From positions 1 to 64,000 of the forward strand of contig NZ_JAGMUJ010000102.1 of assembly GCF_019049255.1 (NCBI RefSeq): a stretch of DNA of 64,000 nucleotides, read 5' to 3'. Below, piece by piece: positions 18,219-25,530 of this stretch. The notes under the pieces are model-generated. The model worked only from the letters and a program-made list of their open reading frames with translations. It was not told the DNA's origin and made no database searches. The translations under genes were made by a program, and so were the position numbers. Position 1 is the stretch's first letter. Every line of letters begins with the position of its first letter. Origin of the DNA: Streptomyces sp. AC558_RSS880. GTDB taxonomy: Bacteria; Actinomycetota; Actinomycetes; Streptomycetales; Streptomycetaceae.

Positions 18219-20837
18219 TCACGACCCCGGGAGGGGCCGAGTCATGGGGCCGCCCTGCGTGCGCGGCGGCGGAAGGAACGGCAGCCCGGCGGACGGGACG
18301 CCGTGGACGGAGGCGACGGCCAGCAGGCACCCCGCCGTGCCGGTGGACAGGTCCATGGACAGGCGCATCATCTGCTCACCGGGGAAGGCGAGCCGGTCGC
18401 GGTAGGCCATGGCGTGCCAGGACAGCGCGTCGAGCTGGCGCCGGACGGCCTCCGGACCGGTGCCGGGCACGTCGGCCGTCGTGCGGCCGAGGTACAGCAC
18501 CATCCCGGCCACGCCCCGGTACAGGCCCGGCTGGGCGTAGAACATGGCCTGCGCCGCGGCCACGATCTCGCCTCTCGCCCGCGCGAACTCCTCGTCCTCC
18601 CGGTGCGCCAGGTAGTCGTCGAGCACCATGCCGATGCCCACGCTGCCCGCGCCCAGGTAGGGCATGGTGCGCCAGCCCTCGTCCACCTGCAGGGCGCCGC
18701 CCGCGCCGCGGACGCAGCGGGCGAGGTCCCGGCGCAGCGCGTCCCGCGCGAGGTCGAGCAGGGCGGGGTCCCGGTCGCGTTCGTACAGCCGCAGGAAGAG
18801 CAGGGCGTGTCCCGCGGCTCCGTACAGCAGTCCCGCGCGGCCCCGGCCGGTGCTCCCGTCCCCGGCCGGCCCGCCCCGGGCGGTCAGCTCGGCGCAGCGC
18901 CGGGCCGCCGCGTGCAGGGCGGTCTCCCCGGTGACCGCGGCCAGCGAGTCCAGTGCCAGGCCCAGTCCGGCGGTGCCGCTGTGCAGGTCCGGGGCCAGAT
19001 GGTCGAAGGGCTGGTCGAGGAGCAGTTCGGCGAGGTCGAGGGCGCGGTCGCGGTGGCCGAGGTGCTCCAGCGTCCAGGCGAGGCCGGCGAGCCCGTCGTG
19101 GAAGCCGGGCGGCATGCCGGACGGCGGCTGCTTGGTCCGCTCCAGCAGCCACTCCTCCCCGTCCTCGTCCCTTCCCGCCCCGCTCCCGGCCAGGGCGTAC
19201 AGCACTCCCGCCGCGCCGTGGCCGAAGGCCAGTCCGCCGCCGGCGGTGGCGAACTGCGCGATGTCGCCGGGGAAGAGGCGGTCGGTGCGGGACGGTGTCG
19301 CCGACGCGCGGATGGCGGCGGCCATCGAGTCCCGGCTGCGGGGCCAGTCGTCCGGCCGGACCGGCACCACCGGCCCGTCCGTCCGGCGCGCCGCCCGGGC
19401 GCCGGTGGGGGCGGTGGCGTCGCCCGTGATCTCGTCGACCGCCGCGTCCAGGAAGGCCCGGTCCACCGGGAACTGACCGGCCACCACATCGGCGAGGTGA
19501 ACCGCCTTGCGCCGGTCCAGCGCCAGCAGGCTGGTGAGCGGGAGGAACAGCGCGAGCCGCAGACAGGCCAGCGCGTACCGGTCCACCGCGACACCCCGCC
19601 GGTCGGACGGCGCCACGAACCCCGGGTTGGCGACGGTCTGCCGGCCGGCTTCGCCGACCTGGTGCGCCGCCTCGAAGTCCAGCAGGACGACGCCGCCGTC
19701 CTCGCGGAGCATGATGTTGAACAGGTGCAGGTCGTTGAAGACCACGCCCCGGGCGTGTACGTCCTCGACGGCGCGTTCCACCCGCGCGTGGACGTCGAGG
19801 GCCCAGGCCGTGTACTCGGCCAGCCGCTCCTCACCGGGGTCGGCCTCGATGAGCGGGTGGCGGCGGGCGAAGAACGTGTTGAGCGGCTTGCCGTCGATGT
19901 ACTCAAGGACCAGGAAGTGGTGCTCCCCGACCGTCAGGTGGTCGAGCACCTCGGGTGTGCAGTCGAGGCCGGACAGCCGCTCCAGCGCCCGGCGTTCGCG
20001 GTGCAGCCGGGTCACGGCGTCCGCGCCGTCGGCCGCCAGACCGGCGTGCGGACGGGCCTCCTTGAGGACGACCCGCTCCCCGGTGCGGGAGTCGCGGGCG
20101 AGGTAGACACCGCCGCCGTTGGAGAAGTGCAGCGCCGACTCGACGGTGTAGGGCAGGTTGCCCACGGTCAGCGCGTCCCGGGCCTTCAGGTGCGGGCGCA
20201 GGAAGGCCGGCGGATCCACCCAGTCCGGCGTGCGGAAGACGGGGCCGCGCAGGTCGGGCACCAGCACGCCGTCGGGACCGGTCACGGCCGGCCGTAACTC
20301 CCCTTGCGCGTCGTAGCAGTCGCGCCGGGTGAAACCGCCGTACCGGACGTGCACGGGTCCTTCGCCGAGCCGCAGATCGCTCAGGATGTACGGTCCGGGT
20401 TCGCCCGCCAGCAGCTCCGACAGCTCGCCCGCGAGCCGTTCGAACAGCGCCTCGTCCGCCGGGTACACGGTGATGAACTTGCCGCTGCCCGCCCGGTCCG
20501 CGTACTTGGCGTTGCGCTGGTGCAGCAGGTAGCGGCTGGGGACGAACTTGAAGGCCGTGCCGCCGGCGACGCAGTGCCGCCACACGCGCTCGAGCACGGA
20601 CTCGGCGTTGTCGAGACAGGCGGAGACGTGGATCTTCCACCCCTGGTCGGGCAGTTCGGCGTCGACCGGACGCAGGGCGAGCCAGTCCCCGCTCTCGTTG
20701 CTCTGCCATCCCGGCGGGACGGGCCACGAGGCCGCGGCGTACCGGGAGCGCCCGGTGCCGGCCGGGGAGACGGTGCGGTGCGGAGCGTCGTAGAAGTACG
20801 GGTCCGCGTCGCAGTACACGGCATAGCCCTTGTTCAC
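18219..20837 (-). CDS. ramC: Class III lanthipeptide synthetase (SapB)
   Basis: Modifies RamS by phosphorylation and elimination of Ser, then cyclisation. The 872 residues comprise an N-terminal lyase domain (about 1-210), a Ser/Thr-kinase-like domain (about 220-510) and a C-terminal LanC-like cyclase domain (about 520-872). The kinase domain has the ATP-binding Lys in VVLKEARPH near 256, the catalytic loop NDLHLFNIML near 364 and LDFE. I see no Cys-Cys-His zinc set in the cyclase part, as expected for class III enzymes. The GTG at 20837, with GGAAGGAG 5 nt upstream, starts the typical NKGYAVYCDADPYFYDA sequence. First gene of the ram operon, activated by RamR in relatives. Confidence 0.95.
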   Translation of the reverse strand: MNKGYAVYCDADPYFYDAPHRTVSPAGTGRSRYAAASWPVPPGWQSNESGDWLALRPVDAELPDQGWKIHVSACLDNAESVLERVWRHCVAGGTAFKFVPSRYLLHQRNAKYADRAGSGKFITVYPADEALFERLAGELSELLAGEPGPYILSDLRLGEGPVHVRYGGFTRRDCYDAQGELRPAVTGPDGVLVPDLRGPVFRTPDWVDPPAFLRPHLKARDALTVGNLPYTVESALHFSNGGGVYLARDSRTGERVVLKEARPHAGLAADGADAVTRLHRERRALERLSGLDCTPEVLDHLTVGEHHFLVLEYIDGKPLNTFFARRHPLIEADPGEERLAEYTAWALDVHARVERAVEDVHARGVVFNDLHLFNIMLREDGGVVLLDFEAAHQVGEAGRQTVANPGFVAPSDRRGVAVDRYALACLRLALFLPLTSLLALDRRKAVHLADVVAGQFPVDRAFLDAAVDEITGDATAPTGARAARRTDGPVVPVRPDDWPRSRDSMAAAIRASATPSRTDRLFPGDIAQFATAGGGLAFGHGAAGVLYALAGSGAGRDEDGEEWLLERTKQPPSGMPPGFHDGLAGLAWTLEHLGHRDRALDLAELLLDQPFDHLAPDLHSGTAGLGLALDSLAAVTGETALHAAARRCAELTARGGPAGDGSTGRGRAGLLYGAAGHALLFLRLYERDRDPALLDLARDALRRDLARCVRGAGGALQVDEGWRTMPYLGAGSVGIGMVLDDYLAHREDEEFARARGEIVAAAQAMFYAQPGLYRGVAGMVLYLGRTTADVPGTGPEAVRRQLDALSWHAMAYRDRLAFPGEQMMRLSMDLSTGTAGCLLAVASVHGVPSAGLPFLPPPRTQGGPMTRPLPGS

Positions 20838-20898
20838 GCCGGCTCCTTCCCGCCGATCGCTGACGGGCATGACGCTGTCACGCGGCGTACCGTCCCGC

Positions 20899-20912
20899 AC
20901 AGTCACCACTGT
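20899..20912. promoter_or_regulatory. Palindrome upstream of ramC, possible RamR site
   Basis: ACAGT-CACC-ACTGT inverted repeat 62 bp before the ramC start codon. In S. coelicolor, RamR binds repeats in this interval; assignment here rests on position only. Confidence 0.4.
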
Positions 20913-21444
20913 CATCACTCCGGCGTGCGGAACGCACGGGTAACTTCGCGGGAGGCCGGGCGGGACGGATCCCATCTCCCTCGGGAGCGGCCGGTGTTCG
21001 GTGCCCGGCGACGGGGATTCCGTACAGTGGAAGTCCCCTTGCCGGAGCCGGGGCGCGGACCGGCTCGTGGGCACAGGCCGGGCCGGAGACGCCGCCGGTC
21101 ACGGCCTCCGGCCCGCGGCGCGTCTCCGCCAGGTCCGCGGGGAAGCGGACGTGTTCGCCGGAGGGACCGCCGGTGCCGGTGTCCGCCCGGTCAGGGAACG
21201 CCGTGCGGCGGTGCGGGAAAAGAGTGCGCGCCGAGCCGTACCGGAGGAACGGCGGGCAAGCCCCCGGCCGCGGCCTGCCCCTCTCCTCGCCACCGTCGGG
21301 AACGAGATCCCGCGGCCCTGCCCGGCATTCCGCTCCCCGCGCCGGCGGGCCCTGGCAGATCTTCCCTCCCGGCTATCGAAAGCCCAGGTCAGCGATGTGT
21401 CCGGCGAAGCGTCAAGTGGCGCAACACTTCAGCAACACCACTAT

Positions 21445-21463
21445 CCCTACCGGATAGGTAGGG
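21445..21463. promoter_or_regulatory. Perfect operator palindrome before gntR (site A)
   Basis: CCCTACCggataGGTAGGG is a perfect 7-5-7 inverted repeat ending 8 bp before the gntR start. A second inverted repeat, CTATCC..GGATAG, overlaps its left part (21441-21457). The core resembles the palindromes at 28527-28560 and 32174-32190. Confidence 0.65.
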
Positions 21464-21471
21464 TTCCGGCC

Positions 21472-22260
21472 ATGCCGCCCACCGACCGCATCCGAGACCA
21501 CGCCGGCCAGGGCGCGCCCACCGTCGCCGCCCAGCGCACGCGGCGCCGGCTGCGCGCGGACCGGGCGCGCCAGCTCGCCGACCTCCTGCGCCACCAGCTC
21601 CTCACCAGGGGCTTCCCGGCCGGCACCCTCCCGCACGAGTCGACCCTCGCCACCGACTACCGGACCTCCCGCAACACCGTCCGTCAGGCCCTCGACCTCC
21701 TCCGCGCCGAGGGCCTCGTGGACCGCCTCCCCGGCGTCGGCACGGTGGTCGTCGCCCAGAAGTACCCCCACGGCCTCGACCGTTTGATGGGCCTCGCGGA
21801 AACCCTGCGCGAACACGGTCACGTCACCAACGAGGTCCGCACCATGGCCCCCGCCCCCGCACCCGCTCCCGTCGCCGAACGCCTCCACGTCCCGCCCGGC
21901 ACCGACATCCTCTGCATCGAACGCCTGCGCCGCCTGAACGGTCTCCCCCTCTCCCTCGACCTCACGTACCTCCCCCTCGACATCGGCACCGCCCTGCTCG
22001 GCGCCGACCTGGAGAACACCGACGTCTTCCGCCTCCTGGAAGCCGTCACCGGCCAACGGCTCGGCCACGCCGAGATCACCCTGGAGGCGGTCAGCGCGGA
22101 CGCCCACTCCGCCACCGTCCTCGAGGCCCCGCGCGGCGCGGCCGTCCTGATGCTGGAACGCCTCACCCATCTCGCGGACGGCCGCCCGGTCGACCTGGAG
22201 TTCATCCGCTTCCGCGGCGACCGCATCACCATGAGCGGCCTGCTGCACCGCTCCCTGTAG
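21472..22260 (+). CDS. GntR/HutC-type regulator of AprBA-like operon
   Basis: A 262-residue repressor-type protein. An N-terminal winged helix (about 20-95) has the typical PHESTLATDYRTSRNTVRQALDLL helix-turn-helix and the GVGTVV wing. A C-terminal UTRA effector domain (about 105-262) ends in LEFIRFRGDRI. As first gene of the ferredoxin/ABC/flavoprotein operon it probably senses a substrate or product of that pathway, and it may bind site A at its own promoter. ATG 21472 lies close behind the palindrome, so the untranslated leader is short or absent. The stop codon is inside a 20-bp tandem duplication. Confidence 0.88.
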   Translation: MPPTDRIRDHAGQGAPTVAAQRTRRRLRADRARQLADLLRHQLLTRGFPAGTLPHESTLATDYRTSRNTVRQALDLLRAEGLVDRLPGVGTVVVAQKYPHGLDRLMGLAETLREHGHVTNEVRTMAPAPAPAPVAERLHVPPGTDILCIERLRRLNGLPLSLDLTYLPLDIGTALLGADLENTDVFRLLEAVTGQRLGHAEITLEAVSADAHSATVLEAPRGAAVLMLERLTHLADGRPVDLEFIRFRGDRITMSGLLHRSL

Positions 22261-22290
22261 ACACCACCTGCTCCCTGTAGACACCACCTG
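22251..22290. repeat. 20-bp perfect tandem duplication over gntR stop
   Basis: The 20 bases from 22251 to 22270 are repeated exactly at 22271-22290. The first copy holds the gntR stop codon, so the duplication leaves the protein unchanged and only lengthens the gap to the ferredoxin gene. Confidence 0.95.
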
Positions 22291-22322
22291 TTCCCCGCAG
22301 CACGACCTTCCTGGAGACAGCC

Positions 22323-22550
22323 ATGCCCTTGGCGCCCCAGCGGGCCGATGTGCCCGTGACCATCGACGAGTCGAAGTGCATCGACGGCTGCACGCTCTGC
22401 GTGGACATGTGCCCGCTGGACTCCCTCGCCATCGACGAGAGGAACGGCAAGGCGTACATGCACGTCGACGAGTGCTGGTACTGCGGCCCGTGCGCGGCCC
22501 GCTGTCCCACCGGAGCCGTCACGGTCAACATGCCCTACCTGCTCCGGTGA
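22323..22550 (+). CDS. AprB-like dicluster ferredoxin
   Basis: A 75-residue soluble electron carrier predicted to hold two [4Fe-4S] clusters, from C19/C23/C26/C30 and C51/C54/C57/C61. The first motif has three residues between its first two cysteines (CIDGC). The second reads CWYCGPCAARCPTGAV and is followed by a short NMPY tail. This arrangement is close to what I recall of the beta subunit of adenylylsulfate reductase (AprB) without its C-terminal tail. The AprA-like flavoprotein four genes downstream is the obvious partner. ATG 22323 is preceded by CTGGAGAC. The next gene starts 14 bp after its stop. Confidence 0.88.
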   Translation: MPLAPQRADVPVTIDESKCIDGCTLCVDMCPLDSLAIDERNGKAYMHVDECWYCGPCAARCPTGAVTVNMPYLLR

Positions 22551-22564
22551 AAGGTCCCACCACC

Positions 22565-23908
22565 ATGAAACGCACGGCAGCCGCGGTGTCCGCGGCCGTC
22601 CTTCTGCTCCCGCTCACCGCCTGCGGCGGTGACGCCGAGGCCGGTGGCGGCTCCACGGTCACCGTCACCGTCGGCTACCAGTCCAAGACCATCAACACGG
22701 TCACGGCCGGCACCCTGCTCCGCTCCCTCGGCTACTTCGAGAAGCAGCTGGACTCGCTCGGCGACGGCGTCACCTACAAGGTCGTGTGGCAGGACTACGC
22801 CACCGGTGCCCCCATCACCGCCCAGATGACCGCCGGGAAGATCGACATCGGCTCGATGGGCGACTTCCCGCTGCTCATCAACGCGGCCCGCGGCGAACAG
22901 CTCGGCCGCCCCACCCGTCTGGTCTCGGTCACCGGCTACAACCTGCGCGGCGGCCTGAACACCATCGTCACGGCGCCCGGCTCCAGGCTCACCTCCCTGA
23001 GGGACCTGAAGGGGAAGAAGGTCTCCACGAGCGTCGGCTCCGCCGCCGACGGCACGCTCGTACGGGCCCTGCAACGCGCCGGCATCGACCCCGAGGAGGA
23101 CGTCGAGAAGCTCAACCAGCAGCCGGCGGTGGGCGCTTCGGCCCTCGCCGCGGGCAGTGCGGACGCGCTGTCGCAGTTCGTCGCCTGGCCCGGCCTGCTC
23201 GCCCACCAGGGCAAGGCGAAGGCCCTGTACGACGGCGCGCGACTGAACCTGCCCACCTTCCACGGCGTCACCGCCCGCGAGGACTTCGCGAAGGAGCGGC
23301 CGGCCGTACTGGAGGCGTTCCTCAAGGCCCAGGCACGGGCCACCGACTACCTGAACGACCATCCCGTCACCGCCGCCGAGAAGGTCGCGGGGATCACCGG
23401 CCTGCCCGCCGAGGTCGTCTACCTCTACAACGGCGCCCACGGCATCGCCACCTTCGACCCGGCGATCAGACCCCGGCTCGTCTCCGCCCTGAAGCAGGAC
23501 GTGTCGGTCCTGAAGTCCGCGAAGCTGACCGGTGACGTGGACGTGGACTCCTTCGTCGACGACCGGTACGTGAGGAGGGCCCTGGGGACGACGTACGCCG
23601 AGCGGCTCGCCGCCACGCCCCCGGCCGCCGCGAGCGAGGTGTGGCCGAAGGGTTCCGCGCGGACGCGGACCTTCGAGTCGCCCGCCGAACTGCTGGGTCA
23701 CGTGTCCGCCCACCGCGCCACCGTCCGCGCCGCCTACGTCCCCGACGCCACCACCGGCACCCCGTGGTTCGCGGACAAGGCGGTGTGGGTGGCCGACGGG
23801 AAGAAGCTGCTGCCCTTCGTCGCGCCGGCGACCGCGCAGGACTACGTCGACGGTCACGGCGGCGCGAGCGTCGTCACCTACGCCGAGGCGCTGGAGCGGG
23901 CGTCGTGA
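22565..23908 (+). CDS. Substrate-binding lipoprotein with NosL-like C-terminal domain
   Basis: A 447-residue periplasmic-type binding protein of the nitrate/sulfonate/taurine (SsuA/TauA) class. The lipoprotein signal ends in LTAC (Cys20). The binding domain covers about 35-350 (VGYQSKTINT, GSMGDFPLLI, LKGKKVSTSVGS). SsuA proteins usually have about 320-340 residues. The extra about 90 residues (about 360-445) read like the NosL/copper-chaperone fold: YVPDATTGTPWFADKAVWV, then PFVAPATAQDYVDGHGG, then a final V-T-Y-AEAL strand. The ligand is unknown; the linked redox genes suggest an organosulfur compound. GTGA overlap with the permease gene. Confidence 0.85.
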   Translation: MKRTAAAVSAAVLLLPLTACGGDAEAGGGSTVTVTVGYQSKTINTVTAGTLLRSLGYFEKQLDSLGDGVTYKVVWQDYATGAPITAQMTAGKIDIGSMGDFPLLINAARGEQLGRPTRLVSVTGYNLRGGLNTIVTAPGSRLTSLRDLKGKKVSTSVGSAADGTLVRALQRAGIDPEEDVEKLNQQPAVGASALAAGSADALSQFVAWPGLLAHQGKAKALYDGARLNLPTFHGVTAREDFAKERPAVLEAFLKAQARATDYLNDHPVTAAEKVAGITGLPAEVVYLYNGAHGIATFDPAIRPRLVSALKQDVSVLKSAKLTGDVDVDSFVDDRYVRRALGTTYAERLAATPPAAASEVWPKGSARTRTFESPAELLGHVSAHRATVRAAYVPDATTGTPWFADKAVWVADGKKLLPFVAPATAQDYVDGHGGASVVTYAEALERAS

Positions 23909-24768
23909 CCCGGTACGCGCTGCGCGGGCTGTCCCTGGCCGCCGGTCTCGGCCTCTGGCAGCTGCTGACCGGCCTGGACGTCGACGTCTGGCTGCGCTTC
24001 TCGCAGTTCCCCACGGTCACCGACGTGGCCCGGGCCTTCGCCGACCGGCTGTCCGGCCCCGACTACTGGACGGATCTGACCGACAGCCTCACCCGTATCC
24101 TCACCGGTTTCCTGCTGGCCACGGTGCTGGGTGTGGCCACGGGCGTGCTCGTGGCCCGCTCGCGGCTCGCCGAGGACCTGCTCGGCCCGCTGCTGGAAGT
24201 CGTCCGCCCCGTCCCGGCCATCGCCCTGGTCCCCGTGGCGATCCTCCTGTTCCCCTCCAACGAACAGGGCATCGTCTTCATCACCTTCACCGCCGCCTAC
24301 TTCCCGGTCCTGGTCTCCACCCGGCACGCGGTGCGCGCGCTGACCCCCGTGTGGGAGGAGGCGGTGCGCACCATGGGCGGCGGCCGGTGGCGGATCCTCG
24401 GCTCGGTCGTCCTGCCGGGCGCGCTGCCCGGCGTCTTCGGCGGCCTGTCGGTCGGTATCGGTGTGGCGTGGATCTGTGTGATCTCGGCCGAGATGATCTC
24501 CGGCCAGTACGGGGTCGGCTACCGCACCTGGCAGGACTACACGGTCGTCGACTACCCCGGGGTGTTCGTCGGCATGGTCACGATCGGCGTGCTCGGCTGG
24601 TTCACCTCCACGGCCGTCGAGCTGCTGGGCCGCCGGCTGACCCACTGGCTGCCGCGTACGTCGTACGTCCCCGGCGGGCGGGCCCCACGCCGGGTGCGCG
24701 GCGCCAGGGCCCTCACACCGGCCGGACCCGGGACCAAGGAGAACGTGCCCCATGACCAGCTCGTCTGA
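23905..24768 (+). CDS. ABC transporter permease (SsuC/TauC type)
   Basis: A 287-residue integral membrane subunit with about six hydrophobic helices and the cytoplasmic EAA loop (EEAVRTMGGGRWRILGSVVLPGALP) that docks onto the ATPase. The family imports nitrate, sulfonates, taurine or related anions. The GTG start at 23905 overlaps the previous stop. The last about 30 residues are Arg/Pro-rich and overlap the ATPase start by 17 bp, so the C-terminus is longer than in typical members. It operates with the lipoprotein upstream and the ATPase downstream. Confidence 0.9.
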   Translation: MTRYALRGLSLAAGLGLWQLLTGLDVDVWLRFSQFPTVTDVARAFADRLSGPDYWTDLTDSLTRILTGFLLATVLGVATGVLVARSRLAEDLLGPLLEVVRPVPAIALVPVAILLFPSNEQGIVFITFTAAYFPVLVSTRHAVRALTPVWEEAVRTMGGGRWRILGSVVLPGALPGVFGGLSVGIGVAWICVISAEMISGQYGVGYRTWQDYTVVDYPGVFVGMVTIGVLGWFTSTAVELLGRRLTHWLPRTSYVPGGRAPRRVRGARALTPAGPGTKENVPHDQLV

Positions 24769-25519
24769 CGTGCGTTCCCCCGCCCGCACCGGTGCGGGGC
24801 TGGCCCTGCGCGGTGCCACCCTCGGACGGCCCGGCGCGCCCGTGCTCGACGGGGTGGACCTCCGTGTGGCCCCCGGTGAGGTCCTCACCGTCGTCGGCCC
24901 CTCCGGCTGCGGCAAGTCGACGCTGCTGCGCACGCTGGCCGGGCTGTTGTCGCCCCTGGCCGGAGAGGTCACCCAGGACGCGGGCCCACTGACGGGGCCC
25001 TCCGCCGACCGTGCGCTGGTCTTCCAGGAGGACGCCCTCCTGCCCTGGCGCACCCTGCGCGCGAACGTCGAACTGCCGCTCGCCATCAAGGGGTCGTCCC
25101 GCTCCGAACGCCGTACGCAGGCCGAGTCCTGGCTCACCCGCGTCGGGCTGACCGAACAGTCCCGGCACCTGCCGCACCGCGTCTCCGGCGGGCAACGCCA
25201 GCGCGCCCAACTGGCCCGGGCCCTCGCGGGGGCGCCCCGTGCCGTCCTGATGGACGAACCGTTCGGCGCCCTCGACGCCCAGACCCGCGCCGGGATGCAG
25301 GACCTGCTGGTGGAGGTGCTGCACGGCACGGGCGCCACCGTCGTCTTCGTCACCCACGACGTGGACGAGGCCCTGTTCCTCGGCGACCGCGTGGCCCTGC
25401 TCGGGGCGGGCCGCCTCATCGCCGTACGGGACGTGCCGCGCCCGCGCGAGCGCGCCGCCCACGACGATCCCGCGCGTATCGCCCTGCGGCGCGACGTCCT
25501 CACCTCACTCGGTTCCTGA
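24752..25519 (+). CDS. ABC transporter ATPase (SsuB/TauB type)
   Basis: A 255-residue ATP-binding subunit. Walker A is GPSGCGKST (49-57), Q-loop FQEDALLPWR, signature VSGGQRQR (near 146), Walker B AVLMDEPFGALDA, and switch His in FVTHDVDEA. These are hallmarks of the nitrate/sulfonate/taurine importer family. It energises the neighbouring permease. The ATG at 24752 lies within the end of the permease gene, after AAGGAGAACGTG, a good ribosome site. The flavoprotein gene starts 11 bp after its stop, so transport and redox parts are co-transcribed. Confidence 0.92.
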   Translation: MTSSSDVRSPARTGAGLALRGATLGRPGAPVLDGVDLRVAPGEVLTVVGPSGCGKSTLLRTLAGLLSPLAGEVTQDAGPLTGPSADRALVFQEDALLPWRTLRANVELPLAIKGSSRSERRTQAESWLTRVGLTEQSRHLPHRVSGGQRQRAQLARALAGAPRAVLMDEPFGALDAQTRAGMQDLLVEVLHGTGATVVFVTHDVDEALFLGDRVALLGAGRLIAVRDVPRPRERAAHDDPARIALRRDVLTSLGS

Positions 25520-25530
25520 AAGGCACTCCG

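Larger units (their letters stand above)
20838..21471. other. 634-bp divergent intergenic region, ramC/gntR
   Basis: Holds the divergent control regions of ramC (left) and the gntR-led redox operon (right). Apart from the two palindromes listed separately, the stretch 20920-21430 contains no gene I can support; frames here lack ribosome sites and coding bias. Confidence 0.6.

Noticed and set aside
21001..21471. N-terminal extension of the gntR frame
   Set aside because: Arg/Pro-rich non-conserved sequence crossing the promoter palindrome; ATG 21472 gives the family's normal length.
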